Shown here one piece after another: positions 1 to 10,830 of a stretch of 64,000 nucleotides of DNA; within the stretch, counting starts at the first letter, position 1, and every line of letters begins with the position of its first letter. The position numbers were made by a program, and so were the translations under genes. The notes under the pieces were generated by a model. It was not told where the DNA came from. It ran no database searches and saw only the letters and a program-made list of their open reading frames with translations. This DNA comes from Planococcus citri (Eukaryota > Arthropoda > Insecta > Hemiptera > Pseudococcidae), in assembly GCF_950023065.1 (NCBI RefSeq), contig NC_088681.1, forward strand, positions 46,224,836 through 46,288,835, given 5' to 3'.

Positions 1-3000
1 ATGATTTGAGACAGTCGCTTTTTTCCATGTCTTTGATGTTTTTACTAGTTAGGAATAGCGTTAACTGTCTTATGTTCGAAATTCTATCTACAGTTGTTCC
101 ATCTGTAGGTTTCAGAAGGTAACTGTTGAAACCTGACCATTTTATTACTATAAAAGGTCCATGTTTCTTTTGATAGAGTTTCGCCGCTGTTCGTTTTTCG
201 AAACTTGACTGTTTGTGGTTGGTAATTAGTACCATATCGCCAGGTTGCAAATATGTAGGATCAACGTGCGTTTTGTTGAAGCAATATTCTTCTTCAATAC
301 GCTTTTGACGTCTTTTTTCTCTAATAAATGCTTCAACAGCTTGGCGATCAGTCAAATTTCCGCTTCTGTCTTCTTGCCATTTACTCGTATACACAGCTTT
401 TTTGGCCAACATATCTGCTATGATATTAGTGTATTCTACTTTGCGTGCGTATACGTGCTGAAATTCTACATCTTCGAGCTCTTGCCTGATAGCAAGAATA
501 CGTTGAAATAGTTCAGCATGATGAACTGGCTTGTTTCGGGAATTCTTCCAATTATTGGTTTTCCAAATCGAGCATGTGTTCGTTAGCGCTTTGATTACGT
601 AATTCGAGTCTGATAACAACTTTATCTTCTTCACACCGTTATCTCGTAATATTTCTAGCGCAATGATTATTGCCATTAACTCGGCATAATTGTTCGTAAC
701 CTGGAATTCTGTGCTCACAATCCTGTCAGATATGTTAGCAGTTGAACCCGGTTTGAAACAAATTCCTATTCCAGCAATAGCTTCGGGTGAGCCGTTTTTG
801 GAACAGGCGCCGTCGGCTGTAACTCTGGCATAGCCATTGTTGTCGATAAAGACTTCCTGTTCATCGGACGGGATGTCAAATATCTTGAGTTCGCGGCTTC
901 GACATTCCTCAATGGTTATTGATGGAATTTGGTTGTTTTCGTTCTGATCGTGTAATCTTGCTAACGCATCTCGAAAATTGAAGGTTCGTATTTCAGTTGG
1001 AAAACCTGGAATCGTCGTGTCTGGTATAAACCAAGCCTCGTTGGGCTTGAAACCAAACGACGTTGGTGTGTTGTTAATTTCGTTTTGGATTTCTCCAACG
1101 AATTTACTCCAACCAAGGTGAGTGCGATATGGATCATAAACTTCATTGAGTTTGACACGTAACTTATCGCCTATGACTCTCATTGTTCGTTCCACTGAAG
1201 AACTCTGAGGGTTGTAAGCTGTCGTATGTGCGACTTTGATCCCGCATTTTTCCAGCAAATTGTACCATGAATCAGAAATAAATTGCGTACCGTTGTCAGT
1301 GATCACTTTCTTGATCTTGACTTCGTGGATTTCAATTTCAAATAAAATTGATTCCATTGCGTTGCAAACTACTTTCTTCTGAATCCGGTGCATGTCTCGA
1401 AGCCAGACACGACTGGTGAAGATTTCTTTTGCAACTAGCAAGTATTTCGGATCGTTCTTTAATGCTGGAACTGGTCCATATATGTCTACCGATAGCACGT
1501 CGCCAATGGCGTACGCCTCTATTTGAGCGTATTCCAGGACTTTGTGCTTCGCGTAGTTCTTGTTCACTTTGCATATAATGCAGGTGTTTGTAATATCGCG
1601 TATATACGCGAGTGAACTAGGATGGTAGTATAGTTGTCTAAAAATCATGTCTAATCGATTTGCCCCAGTATGCCCATAGGCACAGTGTAGGTAGTCGACA
1701 GTGTCGTAAAGCAAACGATCAGGTAAATATGGTACTTGCGATTTATCTGGCAAAATTTTCATCAGACGTTTTTTACCATCGCGTGTGTACATTATGTCAT
1801 AAATTTGTTTTTTACGGAGTGACGTACCCTGTTGCTTCTTATTATTTGCTGGTACGTCTTCTTCTAAGACATCCATTATCTTTTTGCAATGTTTATCTCT
1901 AGCTTGTTCGTCTTCTATATTGGATAGTAGGTCGAACAATCTGGGTACGTTTTCGTCCATAAATTTGCAATCCAGAGGTGGTAGAGCGGTCTTTTTACTG
2001 GCACCTGTTAGTTCATGATTGTCTTCCTTGTGAAAACCTTTCGTGAACCTGGGTACCACTTGGTTAATCATCAATAGATCGAGCTCTGTTAGCTCTTCTA
2101 TGACGATATTTCCAACTACCAGTTCTGGTGCTTTAATGTCATATAAAGCTTTATTGGACAATTTCATGTCATAGACTAGATCGAAATTGCATATGGTTGT
2201 AACCCATTTTGCAGCTTTTCGGTGCGTTTTCGCCAGACTCTCAAATTCTTTGTAAATTGGGAGCAAATTGGCACGCACGTGGACTCTCCTGCTGAAAATC
2301 CACATCCAAATCTTTTTAATGACTGAGTAGAGTGTTAGCATTTCTTTGTCATACAGCGTAAAGTTTTTCTGGTGCTCCTTGAAGCCAACAGAAATGAACA
2401 TAATGATTTGCTTTTGTTCATCTTCCTTGTAGAAGAGAACTGCATTCATTGCATCGTCTGTATAATGCGTATCCAAGAATAAGTCGCCCTCACGTGGAGG
2501 TTGTTTCAACGTGAATTCCTTCAAGTACTCCGATTTGAGTATGTCGAAGGCCTTCTGTTGAGCATCCGTCCAGACTATAGGGTCGTCGCCCTTTGTCAGT
2601 TCGTATATTGGGCTCAGGATTTGCATGTATCGGGGAATAAACGGCTTGTACAGCACGGTGTTCCCAACAAGAGCTAACACTTCTTTGTTGTTCTTAAGTA
2701 CGAATTTGCCATGTTTCGTATGGTCTTTCTCAAATTTCAGGAATTTTTCCTTTTTAAGGTCCTGTTTATCAATGTTTTCTTTGGATAAGACGAACCCCAA
2801 GTGGTCTGTACGCCTCTTGAAAAAGTGGGTTTTGGTCGGATTCAGTTTTAATCCAGCCCGTCTTATTTTTTCGAATACACTGAGTAGTCTATCAAGTGTT
2901 TCTTTAAACGTAGTACCAGAGACTTTGACGTCATCCACAAACTTGGAGATGCCTTCTTCGTCCTTTAGCACTTGGTTTATCATATGAACAAACTCACCGC

Positions 3001-5548
3001 TCGAGATCTTCAATCCGTACGGTAGTCTGTTAAATTCGTATACTTGGCCGTTTATTATGAACGCTGTATACTTTTTCGATTCTTCATCTAGCTCTAATTG
3101 CCAGAATCCGGACGTAAAGTCCAGCGTACAAAATAGACCATCAGGTGAACCACTGAATATTACGCTATCGATTGTAGCGGGTTCAGTTAGTACGCATTGT
3201 AAAAAGTTGTTCAACTCGTCAGCTGCCAAACACAGTCGTATATCGCCATTCTTTTTAATGACTGGTGCGAGTGTGTTTATAAAAACTGAACGAGATGGCC
3301 GAATTATTCGCAAATCTAACATCTTTTGAGTCGTCATATCGAGGGCTTGTTTTAACCGAGCTGGAGGTCTGTATTTTTCACCTCGTGGCACCGCTAGATG
3401 CCCCTCACCGGGGATAAAGTTGAAATGTACTTTTTCACCTTTGTAACATCCCGGATTCAGACTAAATATGTCTTGATAAGCATTGATCTTGTGCATGGCA
3501 TCGTCTACCTCCTTTTGAGGTGCAATGCCAAGCTCTCGTATTTCAGCTAAATCTTCGATGAGATTTTTCTGCATAATACGTACTGCTTTAATTCGGTCTT
3601 CTTCAGGCTCTTTTAGCTTGTCTCTTGTAGACATGCTTGTGGCCATTAAATCAATAGTTATAGTAGTGTGTTCAGGGATTTGCTCAATCTTAAATAAAGA
3701 GAGCGCATCTTTATACACATCTGGGTTTATAAATGCAATTGTAAAATGATCATCATCCTTAGGTTCATGACTTACGCATCTCTGGCGGAAATGTAAGTGT
3801 AGATCCAAATGCTCCATGGCTACTCTTCCCAGTATGAAAGTGTTGCCAATGGTGTCCATTATGTAGAATGGTACTACAAATTCCTTCGGACCAAAATTGA
3901 ATGTAATTTCGGCCAGAATTTGTGACGCTCGTTCAATTGCGTTATTGGCCATACGTAGCTGCACGATGCGATCCATAGCGATTTCGCGTACTGCATGTGG
4001 CACTTTCAACTTAAGTTGTTTCAGCACATTCCTTGAGATAACATTGGGAAGTGCTCCCGAGTCCAACTGAATGGCGACGATCTTATCACCTACTGTGATT
4101 GGAACGACGCAAGTTGGGTCATCGGTACCTTCGTTTACCACTAATGGTTTAGCTTTTTCTTTCAGCTGAGTTTCATCAAGGTGTGCGTTGTCAATCGCTT
4201 CGAGTGCTCGAGCTTCTTTAATTATTCGTTTTCGAAGTGCATGATGTCTCCATTTCTTGTCGGCAGGTAGGCCTCTTATGAATTTCACGCGTGTTGTAGT
4301 CGTATCACTATTACACGGAAATGTCTTAATGCCATCCCTTGTCAACAATCTGAGCAATCTGTCTTTGGGAGGTTTCTTGATTATTGCATTTTTAACTCCA
4401 AAATCTCCGATTGGTCTTCGATCCTTCGCTCTATGGTGAATGTACAAAACTTCAAAAGGAGTTGGAGAATAATCAAGTTCCGGAAACTCGTCTAATACGA
4501 GTTCTGGGTCCTCCATTATCAAACATTTGACATCCATCTCTCTTATGGATTTCTTAGTTTGATTTCCTTGTACTAAACCGTCGTCGTCAAGTTCTGTTAA
4601 CTGAGCAGGACGGGTGTACTTGTCCGTGAATGTTTCATAGTACTCCTCTGGTAACATGCAACACGTTGGATCTCGTTGGCAATTAGGATTATTGCACGAG
4701 GTTCGATATTCCATAAATAAGGTTTTCTTTCTAGGTTCGACGACCTGACTACCTTTTAATGGTTCGTCCTTTGTTTCTTCCTCCTGCTTAGGTTGCTGTT
4801 CAGGCGGAGCCATGTACGTGTACGGAGGTTGTGGACGTTGTTGGAGAATCTTTTGCATTTCGTCGTATGGAGATTTGAGCGCGTTTCTGCTTAAACGTAC
4901 TCGTTTCCATTCTTCGAATAGTCTGTATATACCTGTACAAACCATGTCGTAAATCACACGGTACGTAGGTATAGCAGGGTAATACTTGTTCCTATCCTTT
5001 TCGAATTTGAACTTTCGTTCACAAGGAATTATTCGTTGGTTTTTATCTGCCATGACGCCAATCGCTTCGACACCGGAGGCCGTTATCAATTTTTGCGTCT
5101 GCAAATAATACATGGGCGGTTCTTTCCAGAATATTACAATTTGGTCATCCGCCGCATTTTGAAATATTTTACGGTATTCGATATATCGATCTAGTTTAAC
5201 GCCAATGCTTTTGGGGTCACCTGGAATGCAGGGTTTTACTATTGGGAAGATTAATATAATCAATTCCGCCCCTTTATCTTTGACTAGTAGATCTAAGAGT
5301 TTGTTTAGACTTTTCTTTATTTTGTCATAAGGTTGAGGTGAGTGATTCAATTCGAATTGCAGAGCTGATAGAACGAATTTCTCTCCTTCGGGGAATTCCG
5401 TTTTCTCTATACGTCTGTATAATTCTTCAATTGGTAATTGATCACGTAAATATGGTGGCACCGCTACCGGTAATGGCGTGTCTCCTCTTTTTAGGAAGTG
5501 CGCTATACCGTCGCCTACCCAAATGAATTCCGTAAAGATTGACTTCAT
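1..5548 (-). CDS. pol: pol polyprotein of element 1 (truncated by window edge)
   Basis: The frame is open from the first ATG at 5548 to base 1, about 1,849 codons, and no stop codon lies inside the window. It is in the -1 frame relative to gag and is open across the gag stop, which fits ribosomal frameshifting. Domains in order are: an SGNH-like N-terminal domain (GDG near 5523); aspartic protease with the DSGA motif near 4059; reverse transcriptase with FVDD near 2930; a tethered RNase H in which the usual TD is AN near 2270; integrase with an H2C2 finger and D,D,E core; an extra RNase H with a DGACSKNG motif near 810 and its ADMLAKKA end near 420; and the GPF/Y module near 150. Unlike the copy in element 2, the HVYARK-to-ADMLAKKA stretch is uninterrupted. 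The product would copy and insert the element. The C-terminal tail is outside the window. Confidence 0.9.
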   Translation of the reverse strand, partial: MKSIFTEFIWVGDGIAHFLKRGDTPLPVAVPPYLRDQLPIEELYRRIEKTEFPEGEKFVLSALQFELNHSPQPYDKIKKSLNKLLDLLVKDKGAELIILIFPIVKPCIPGDPKSIGVKLDRYIEYRKIFQNAADDQIVIFWKEPPMYYLQTQKLITASGVEAIGVMADKNQRIIPCERKFKFEKDRNKYYPAIPTYRVIYDMVCTGIYRLFEEWKRVRLSRNALKSPYDEMQKILQQRPQPPYTYMAPPEQQPKQEEETKDEPLKGSQVVEPRKKTLFMEYRTSCNNPNCQRDPTCCMLPEEYYETFTDKYTRPAQLTELDDDGLVQGNQTKKSIREMDVKCLIMEDPELVLDEFPELDYSPTPFEVLYIHHRAKDRRPIGDFGVKNAIIKKPPKDRLLRLLTRDGIKTFPCNSDTTTTRVKFIRGLPADKKWRHHALRKRIIKEARALEAIDNAHLDETQLKEKAKPLVVNEGTDDPTCVVPITVGDKIVAIQLDSGALPNVISRNVLKQLKLKVPHAVREIAMDRIVQLRMANNAIERASQILAEITFNFGPKEFVVPFYIMDTIGNTFILGRVAMEHLDLHLHFRQRCVSHEPKDDDHFTIAFINPDVYKDALSLFKIEQIPEHTTITIDLMATSMSTRDKLKEPEEDRIKAVRIMQKNLIEDLAEIRELGIAPQKEVDDAMHKINAYQDIFSLNPGCYKGEKVHFNFIPGEGHLAVPRGEKYRPPARLKQALDMTTQKMLDLRIIRPSRSVFINTLAPVIKKNGDIRLCLAADELNNFLQCVLTEPATIDSVIFSGSPDGLFCTLDFTSGFWQLELDEESKKYTAFIINGQVYEFNRLPYGLKISSGEFVHMINQVLKDEEGISKFVDDVKVSGTTFKETLDRLLSVFEKIRRAGLKLNPTKTHFFKRRTDHLGFVLSKENIDKQDLKKEKFLKFEKDHTKHGKFVLKNNKEVLALVGNTVLYKPFIPRYMQILSPIYELTKGDDPIVWTDAQQKAFDILKSEYLKEFTLKQPPREGDLFLDTHYTDDAMNAVLFYKEDEQKQIIMFISVGFKEHQKNFTLYDKEMLTLYSVIKKIWMWIFSRRVHVRANLLPIYKEFESLAKTHRKAAKWVTTICNFDLVYDMKLSNKALYDIKAPELVVGNIVIEELTELDLLMINQVVPRFTKGFHKEDNHELTGASKKTALPPLDCKFMDENVPRLFDLLSNIEDEQARDKHCKKIMDVLEEDVPANNKKQQGTSLRKKQIYDIMYTRDGKKRLMKILPDKSQVPYLPDRLLYDTVDYLHCAYGHTGANRLDMIFRQLYYHPSSLAYIRDITNTCIICKVNKNYAKHKVLEYAQIEAYAIGDVLSVDIYGPVPALKNDPKYLLVAKEIFTSRVWLRDMHRIQKKVVCNAMESILFEIEIHEVKIKKVITDNGTQFISDSWYNLLEKCGIKVAHTTAYNPQSSSVERTMRVIGDKLRVKLNEVYDPYRTHLGWSKFVGEIQNEINNTPTSFGFKPNEAWFIPDTTIPGFPTEIRTFNFRDALARLHDQNENNQIPSITIEECRSRELKIFDIPSDEQEVFIDNNGYARVTADGACSKNGSPEAIAGIGICFKPGSTANISDRIVSTEFQVTNNYAELMAIIIALEILRDNGVKKIKLLSDSNYVIKALTNTCSIWKTNNWKNSRNKPVHHAELFQRILAIRQELEDVEFQHVYARKVEYTNIIADMLAKKAVYTSKWQEDRSGNLTDRQAVEAFIREKRRQKRIEEEYCFNKTHVDPTYLQPGDMVLITNHKQSSFEKRTAAKLYQKKHGPFIVIKWSGFNSYLLKPTDGTTVDRISNIRQLTLFLTSKNIKDMEKSDCLKS

Positions 5549-5595
5549 GGGGACTTTGATGTTACTAGACCGTGCCCCTGTAGTGTCTAGTCCTT

Positions 5596-7965
5596 TTAGT
5601 TTTCCGAATTGTCATCGTTTCCTTGGTCTTGACTCTCGTTGGAATCTTGACTCAGGTCGATTTCTTCGATTTCTGCACAGAAATCGGCATTGTCCGGAGT
5701 ACCTTCTCCTACCGTACCATCCTCGTTTATTACGAAGAAGTGTACCGGTAGAGGTATCTGACTAGACACTTTCGGTTGGAAAGTCGAGGGTTTTCTGGCT
5801 TCATGCGGTTTTTCACCACGATTGTCGCTGTTCTGGGGTTTTGCATTATCGTTACTGTTGTTATTACCACCAGAATTGTTCGAATTAGTATTAGTATGAG
5901 TGTTCTGTTTAACGCCATTACTATTACTAGTTTTGTTCGAGTTGGGATAGAAATTAATTTTCTGATTCCCTTTGAAATTGTTACCTAAAGCCTTTTGTAG
6001 CTTTTGGTATGCCATTTGTAGTTGTCCTTCGTTTACATTTTTGTTCGTAACAGCTAGATACGATTTCTTCGGAGGTTCCGGCGCATTATGCGGTGAATTC
6101 GTGATCATGGGTTGGTTCGTCCAGTTCCCTGTTGGAGTAGGACCTTGCGTAGAATTCCTATTCCTGTCAGAATTAGAATTCTTCGCATTCTTCTGTGAAT
6201 TCCATCCTCCATTAAGGTTGGTATTCTGGAAGTTTTGATTGTTACCCATATTCCAATTCGAGTTGGAGTTTTGATTCCAACTTATTTGCGGACCGAAATT
6301 CTGGTTTGAAGTCATCGGAGTCTGATTACCCCATTGATTCAAATTCCAGTTATTCGGATTGCCGGGTATTTGAGCCCACTGTCCATTTGCGGTGAGCATC
6401 CAGTACGTTGACTGAGGCAAACCATTTCCGTTATTCCAATTGTTGTTAGGCATTCTATTCCATTCGAATGATGGAGTTTGTTGCCATTGAACGGGCGTCA
6501 TCGCGCTGTTGCGAACTGCAATGCGTACATTATTCTTTGGATCAGAGTCGTAATTAGCAAATTCGTCGAGCTTTCTTATAAAGCCGTCTACTGTGGTGTG
6601 TTTTGCTAATTTCTTGTCGTATGGATATGGCAGTTTTTCAGCTGCCACTTCCAGCACTTTGGAAATATTTGGATGTTTGCGTTTGATTAGAGATAGGACC
6701 CATCTCTTTATCTCCAAGAACAGACGTTTCTCCGTTTTGGTTTCGCAAAAATATTTCTGGAAGTATTCCCATGCATCGTTTTGACACTGACTGTTCCAAT
6801 AATGTTGAAGGAATCTCTGTTTTAGGTCTTCGTAATCCGTTATTCCCACCATGTCGCCTTTCCACTCTGTCGCATCTTGAGTCTCAATTACTCCTTGGAA
6901 TGCGTAAATTTTCTGAGTTTCGGCGGCATTGCTTTTGTTTACGTAGTCTTCGAACTGACGTACAAATTCATGAGGGAAGTAACGTTTCGATTCGTCATAA
7001 TAAATGCCAGCACTTCTGACTAAGTTGGCATTTATTTTCAAGGTTGGGGTGGAATTAAGACCACTGTTGGGTCTACATCCACCTTCCTTTCTCATATCCG
7101 CAACTGCATGAGCTAACTGGCTGCATTCTGCTTTGTGTTTAGTCATTTCGACTTTGAATAAATTAGTCGCTTGGTCAAATTTGGTTTCACATTGCGTTGC
7201 CTTTTGCATCGCGCTGTCAGCTTTTTGTAAAGCTGCACCGGTAGTTTGACCTACATATTCTTTCATGCCAGTGGCCCATTGGGTACAGTGTTCACGAACG
7301 TCTTTTACGTCGTTTCTGTATCCGTCAATGTTGCGGTTCGTACTACCTGCATGGTCCACAAGATTAATTAGACAGTCTTCTATTCGGATAAGGCTGTGTT
7401 CTTGAACTGCTTGACCAATCTGTAGGTTCTCTATGGCACCTTCAGTGAAATCCCATGTTTGCTGAAACAACGATCTCAACGGATCATTTATTTCAGCATC
7501 GGTGGCGATTTCAGGTCGTTTCGGTTCAGTTTTGGATCTGCATTCTTCCCTTTTTGAGTCCCTGTAATTTTGCAGGTGACGTGTCCTCGCTGGGGGCGGG
7601 TCAGGGAGATCTGATCCATGTACCATGTTATTTTCTTCGGTAGGTACGTAATCTTCGTCATCCTCATCATCATCCTCGTCATATTCTTCGTCAGAATTGT
7701 TTGATGGCGGATGACTGCTGAACAATGATTCCACAAGGTTCTGCGGACTCGATTGTTGTTCAGGTTGTTCTACGTTTAAATCCTGCGTAGGTGGATTTTT
7801 TCGATTTTTCCGTTTGGATTTGTTATCCGAATTTTTCAACGTAACGCACGATTCTTCGTGCGTTTCACCAATACATAAGCAATGTACTTGGTGTTGCGTA
7901 AGGGCTACCGCTTTACTTCGGGTGCCTGCAGCTGGTCCAGTAAATGCCATTTCGTTCGAATTCAA
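5596..7965 (-). CDS. gag: gag-like structural protein of element 1
   Basis: This is an uninterrupted 789-aa frame. The N-terminal third is acidic and disordered, with a run of Asp/Glu around residues 95-110. The middle is a helical region with a recognisable retroelement gag (capsid-like) stretch, including SAGIYYDESKRYFPHEFVRQ and LKQRFLQHYW motifs. The C-terminal third is very rich in Asn, Gln and Trp-Asn repeats. No CCHC zinc knuckle is visible, so RNA packaging may rely on the Asn-rich tail (inference). It is homologous along most of its length to the gag of element 2 at 32634-34919, but it has no internal stop. A second ATG four residues downstream (MAFTGP) aligns better with the element 2 start (MTGP). 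Its stop at 5596-5598 is followed 47 bases later by the first pol ATG, in the -1 frame. Confidence 0.88.
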   Translation of the reverse strand: MNSNEMAFTGPAAGTRSKAVALTQHQVHCLCIGETHEESCVTLKNSDNKSKRKNRKNPPTQDLNVEQPEQQSSPQNLVESLFSSHPPSNNSDEEYDEDDDEDDEDYVPTEENNMVHGSDLPDPPPARTRHLQNYRDSKREECRSKTEPKRPEIATDAEINDPLRSLFQQTWDFTEGAIENLQIGQAVQEHSLIRIEDCLINLVDHAGSTNRNIDGYRNDVKDVREHCTQWATGMKEYVGQTTGAALQKADSAMQKATQCETKFDQATNLFKVEMTKHKAECSQLAHAVADMRKEGGCRPNSGLNSTPTLKINANLVRSAGIYYDESKRYFPHEFVRQFEDYVNKSNAAETQKIYAFQGVIETQDATEWKGDMVGITDYEDLKQRFLQHYWNSQCQNDAWEYFQKYFCETKTEKRLFLEIKRWVLSLIKRKHPNISKVLEVAAEKLPYPYDKKLAKHTTVDGFIRKLDEFANYDSDPKNNVRIAVRNSAMTPVQWQQTPSFEWNRMPNNNWNNGNGLPQSTYWMLTANGQWAQIPGNPNNWNLNQWGNQTPMTSNQNFGPQISWNQNSNSNWNMGNNQNFQNTNLNGGWNSQKNAKNSNSDRNRNSTQGPTPTGNWTNQPMITNSPHNAPEPPKKSYLAVTNKNVNEGQLQMAYQKLQKALGNNFKGNQKINFYPNSNKTSNSNGVKQNTHTNTNSNNSGGNNNSNDNAKPQNSDNRGEKPHEARKPSTFQPKVSSQIPLPVHFFVINEDGTVGEGTPDNADFCAEIEEIDLSQDSNESQDQGNDDNSEN
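5599..5606 (-). promoter_or_regulatory. Candidate -1 frameshift motif at the gag end, element 1
   Basis: The last sense codons of gag read CGGAAAAC on the minus strand, immediately before the TAA stop. Pol continues in the -1 frame and is open through this point. The same eight bases occur at the matching place in element 2 (34900-34907) although the flanks differ. The motif is not a textbook X-XXY-YYZ heptamer, so its role is inferred only from conservation and position. Confidence 0.4.
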
Positions 7966-9344
7966 CTACAGCTGGGGTAATATTACGACGAATATTTTCC
8001 CTTTTTTGTGTGAAATTTCTATTAAATTTCGAACACAAATTCACGTGCAATGCTGGTTTTAATTCGCGAGTTGGTTCTGGTACACAAAAATATTCTATCA
8101 CGTAAATTGCGCTTCACTAGCACTGAGCTATACAGTCGGTTGACTCAAGTCGCTAGATTACTACGGCGAGTAATCCGGACAAGATAAAAAGCGCTGAGTC
8201 AGGACGAACTGTTTCACACGTGCTCGAAACGTGTTTCTTAGCGGGATTCGAGTGCAAAGTCACTTCAGAGGTGACTCGGACAAGATAAAGAGCACTAGAT
8301 CTCAGCTAAAAAATTAGCTTCGAATGAATCGCGAACACGAACACGAATTGCTGGAGAAAAAATTCAGGTGCCAAAATACCACCTTGGGTATTTCTGAAAA
8401 AATACAAGGACACTGAATTATCACTCAGCTTTGAGTGCTGGTTTGAAAAATACGCGAAAAATGCTTGCGATGTGTTTGCTTTGATTGAAAAGCCACTCGC
8501 GAAATGTACTGTAATATTCTACGATATTACTTACCAATACTGCTGCAAAATGTAGCTTCGAACAGAAGTTCTACTGCTGCTGATCGCGTGGTTGAAAAAC
8601 AAACGCGAAGAAAGAAATAAAATTATGCAAATAAATTGCTTAGTATCAAAATTCACTTTAAAAAATAAAACGTGAAAAGATACCGGACAAGACACACACT
8701 GAGGACGCAAAAAATGCGCGCGAAAAAATAACACAATGACAGTCAAGCTGCTTCTCTGGAGGAGCGTGGCTATAACCGTCGTCACACTTGAAAAGAAAAA
8801 TATATAATGCGAGCCGCAGTAGCTATCAACTCGTCGGTTGGTGGCTACGCAGCTGCAGCAGCGACATCAAAAGATGGCGGCTAGTGCGACGTGTGTGTCT
8901 GTCCTTGGGTGGTGGTAGGGGTCACGCAACAATGCGGCGGACAAGCTGGAACTCGCTTTTCACGTTTCGACGAACGGATTGAGTTCTGAGAAATTCTCAA
9001 CGGATTTTTTATCCATCGATGGATTTCATCATCTACCACCACACATACACATGTAAAAATAAACACGTTTTCGTCAAATTCTGGCAAATTTGACTAGGTG
9101 TGTGTGTGTATGAGTGAAAGCAACTTAATACTTTCGTGATTATTTACTATGAAATATTCACAAGTATTCTTTCCTTTCCTATTTTCGGACACGTTGGTCT
9201 GAGAATAGTCAAGAAGTGAATCGTAAGTACAATGAAATCATACTGCAAGTATTATTTTCCAAAGTTTGGTCGCGATCTAAACTTTGTACTCATAACGATT
9301 TACTTCCTCCAAGCTCAGATTACGACGAATCTGTGCTTTTTGGA
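7966..9344 (-). other. 5' untranslated leader of element 1
   Basis: This stretch lies between the primer-binding site and gag on the minus strand. No long ORF is present. It contains a short direct repeat: the words CGGACAAGATAAA and AGCGCT/AGCACT recur about 110 bases apart near 8177 and 8278. The leader of element 2 is likewise long and repeat-bearing, so it may hold packaging or translation-control signals (inference). Confidence 0.6.
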
Positions 9345-9362
9345 CACTCGGAAGGGCGCCAA
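9345..9362 (-). other. Primer-binding site of element 1
   Basis: Directly inside the LTR, the minus strand reads TTGGCGCCCTTCCGAGTG. The TGGCGCCC core complements a tRNA 3' end carrying CCA. Element 2 has the same TTGGCGCCC at the equivalent place and diverges after it, so the two families may use different or differently matched tRNAs. The tRNA was not identified. Confidence 0.8.
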
Positions 9363-10086
9363 TGTAAGAGGGTAAATGACTTAAAGCATTGATTGGTAAT
9401 GTGACTTACGATGGTTGCTATTGTGTTGTTTCCAAGAAATATCCCTTAGAGTATTTCTACTAAATACTCACCAGAATACCTCACATGCTCGGCTAGGGCG
9501 TGAGTAGGAAATGGTTGCTTTTACACTCTTAACATATGATCATACACACCATAAATAATAACAAGTTATACACGAGAATAATATTTAATGTGTGCAATAT
9601 TAACAACACGTTACATGAATAGCACATAAGCAAATGTACTAGTTAACATGACACTTTCTTAAACTAAATATACACACGTCGGTGTTACACACTGTGGTGT
9701 AGGTTTGGATAAGTGATCTCCTCTGGCAAGGAGATCTAACTTATTCACACTGATATGTGCAAGTACTTACCCAGAGTGGCGACGAGTAGATCATCACTCC
9801 TTCTCGTCTATTCAATGAATATACTAAACACTAATTAAAACTAAAGCACTAAATATAACACTTAACACTCGAGAGTAAAACTTATAATTAAATGACTGCA
9901 TTAACCCATTAACCGTGAATAACATACCCGCGTGCACTCGAATACATTACTGGCGTTCTGTACTCTCGTCGCTTGGCTCGTATGGCTAGCTGACGAGAAT
10001 ACAACGCAGTGTTGCCTTAGTGCAACGCAGTGTTACCATGTGGGCGAGCCCTATACATACCACGTACGGCATAGTAGTATATCACA
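9363..10086 (-). repeat. 5' LTR of element 1 (724 bp)
   Basis: On the minus strand the repeat begins TGTGATATACT at 10086 and ends CTCTTACA at 9363, the TG...CA form of LTRs. The PBS follows at once. The first 11 bases and the last 8 match the LTR of element 2, whereas the interior is mostly different. The partner 3' LTR and the target duplication would be left of the window. Confidence 0.85.
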
Positions 10087-10149
10087 GTAGGTAGTGCATA
10101 AGTGAATCAACCATGTCACAGTAATGAGTATTTTTGAAACTCTCACTGC

Positions 10150-10830
10150 TTCAAAATAATAATTGTTTTTCAGTGTTTTCATATTTTCCAAATTACAATA
10201 GGTATTTCAGAATAATTTATAAGCTTGTATTGCTTCTAAATTAAGAAATTTCTAGTTGTTTTTCATAGTTTGCATTGTTTTAAAATTTACAAAATTTCAA
10301 ATCAATTTCCCAAATTCCCCATCGCTACAATTTCATAAAGTTTTCAATAAATTTTCAGAATTTTGCATTGCTGCTGAGTTAGGAAATTTGCAATCAATTT
10401 TTAGAATTCACATTGCCTCTAAATAGTCAAATTTTGAATAATTTTTCAGAATTCTTATTGTCTTTAAATTAAAAAATTTCAAATTCAATTTTCAAGTTCA
10501 TATTGTCCACAAATTGTAAAACGTTTACTCAATTTTTGGAATTTACATTGCCTCCGATTTTTCAGAATTCTCATCTTCTTCATAAATATTACAATACTTA
10601 TTTCATATAATTTTCAAGTTCACATTATCTGCAACTTACAGAACTTTTAATCAATTTTTGGAATTCTCAGCGTCTCTAAATAAGTACAAATTTTCATATT
10701 ATTTTTTTTAGAATTTCCATTGTCTTTAAATTTATAAATTTTCAAACCAATTTTCAGAACTTGCTTTTTATTCTAAATTAAGAATTAAATCTTATAAAAT
10801 ATGTTAAGAATTTGAATTGCCTCTGAATCA
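10150..10830. repeat. Degenerate AT-rich tandem repeat
   Basis: Imperfect units of about 60-70 bases repeat roughly ten times. Each has a TTTTCAGAATT-like word, then CATTGCCTCTAAAT or TTGTCTTTAAAT, then AAATTTCAAAT. The units are too diverged to fix an exact period by eye. No coding sequence is seen. It lies just outside the LTR of element 1. Confidence 0.55.

Larger units (their letters stand above)
1..10086 (-). mobile_element. Element 1: Ty3/Gypsy-type LTR retrotransposon, 5' part only
   Basis: This is a minus-strand retrotransposon that runs off the left edge of the window. Read from right to left, it has its 5' LTR (10086-9363), a primer-binding site, a leader of about 1.4 kb, gag (7965-5596) and pol (5548 to the edge). 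The domain order protease, reverse transcriptase, RNase H, integrase and the GPF/Y module place it in the Ty3/Gypsy group. It is clearly related to element 2 at 30373-52822: the LTR termini, PBS start, gag, pol N-terminal domain and extra RNase H all correspond. The protein sequences are nevertheless well diverged, so it belongs to a different family. Its 3' part, any accessory genes, the 3' LTR and the target duplication lie outside the window. Confidence 0.93.

Noticed and set aside
245..5526. Many plus-strand ORFs of 60-120 aa across the left part
   Set aside because: They lie antisense to the continuous minus-strand pol frame of element 1 and have no family resemblance.
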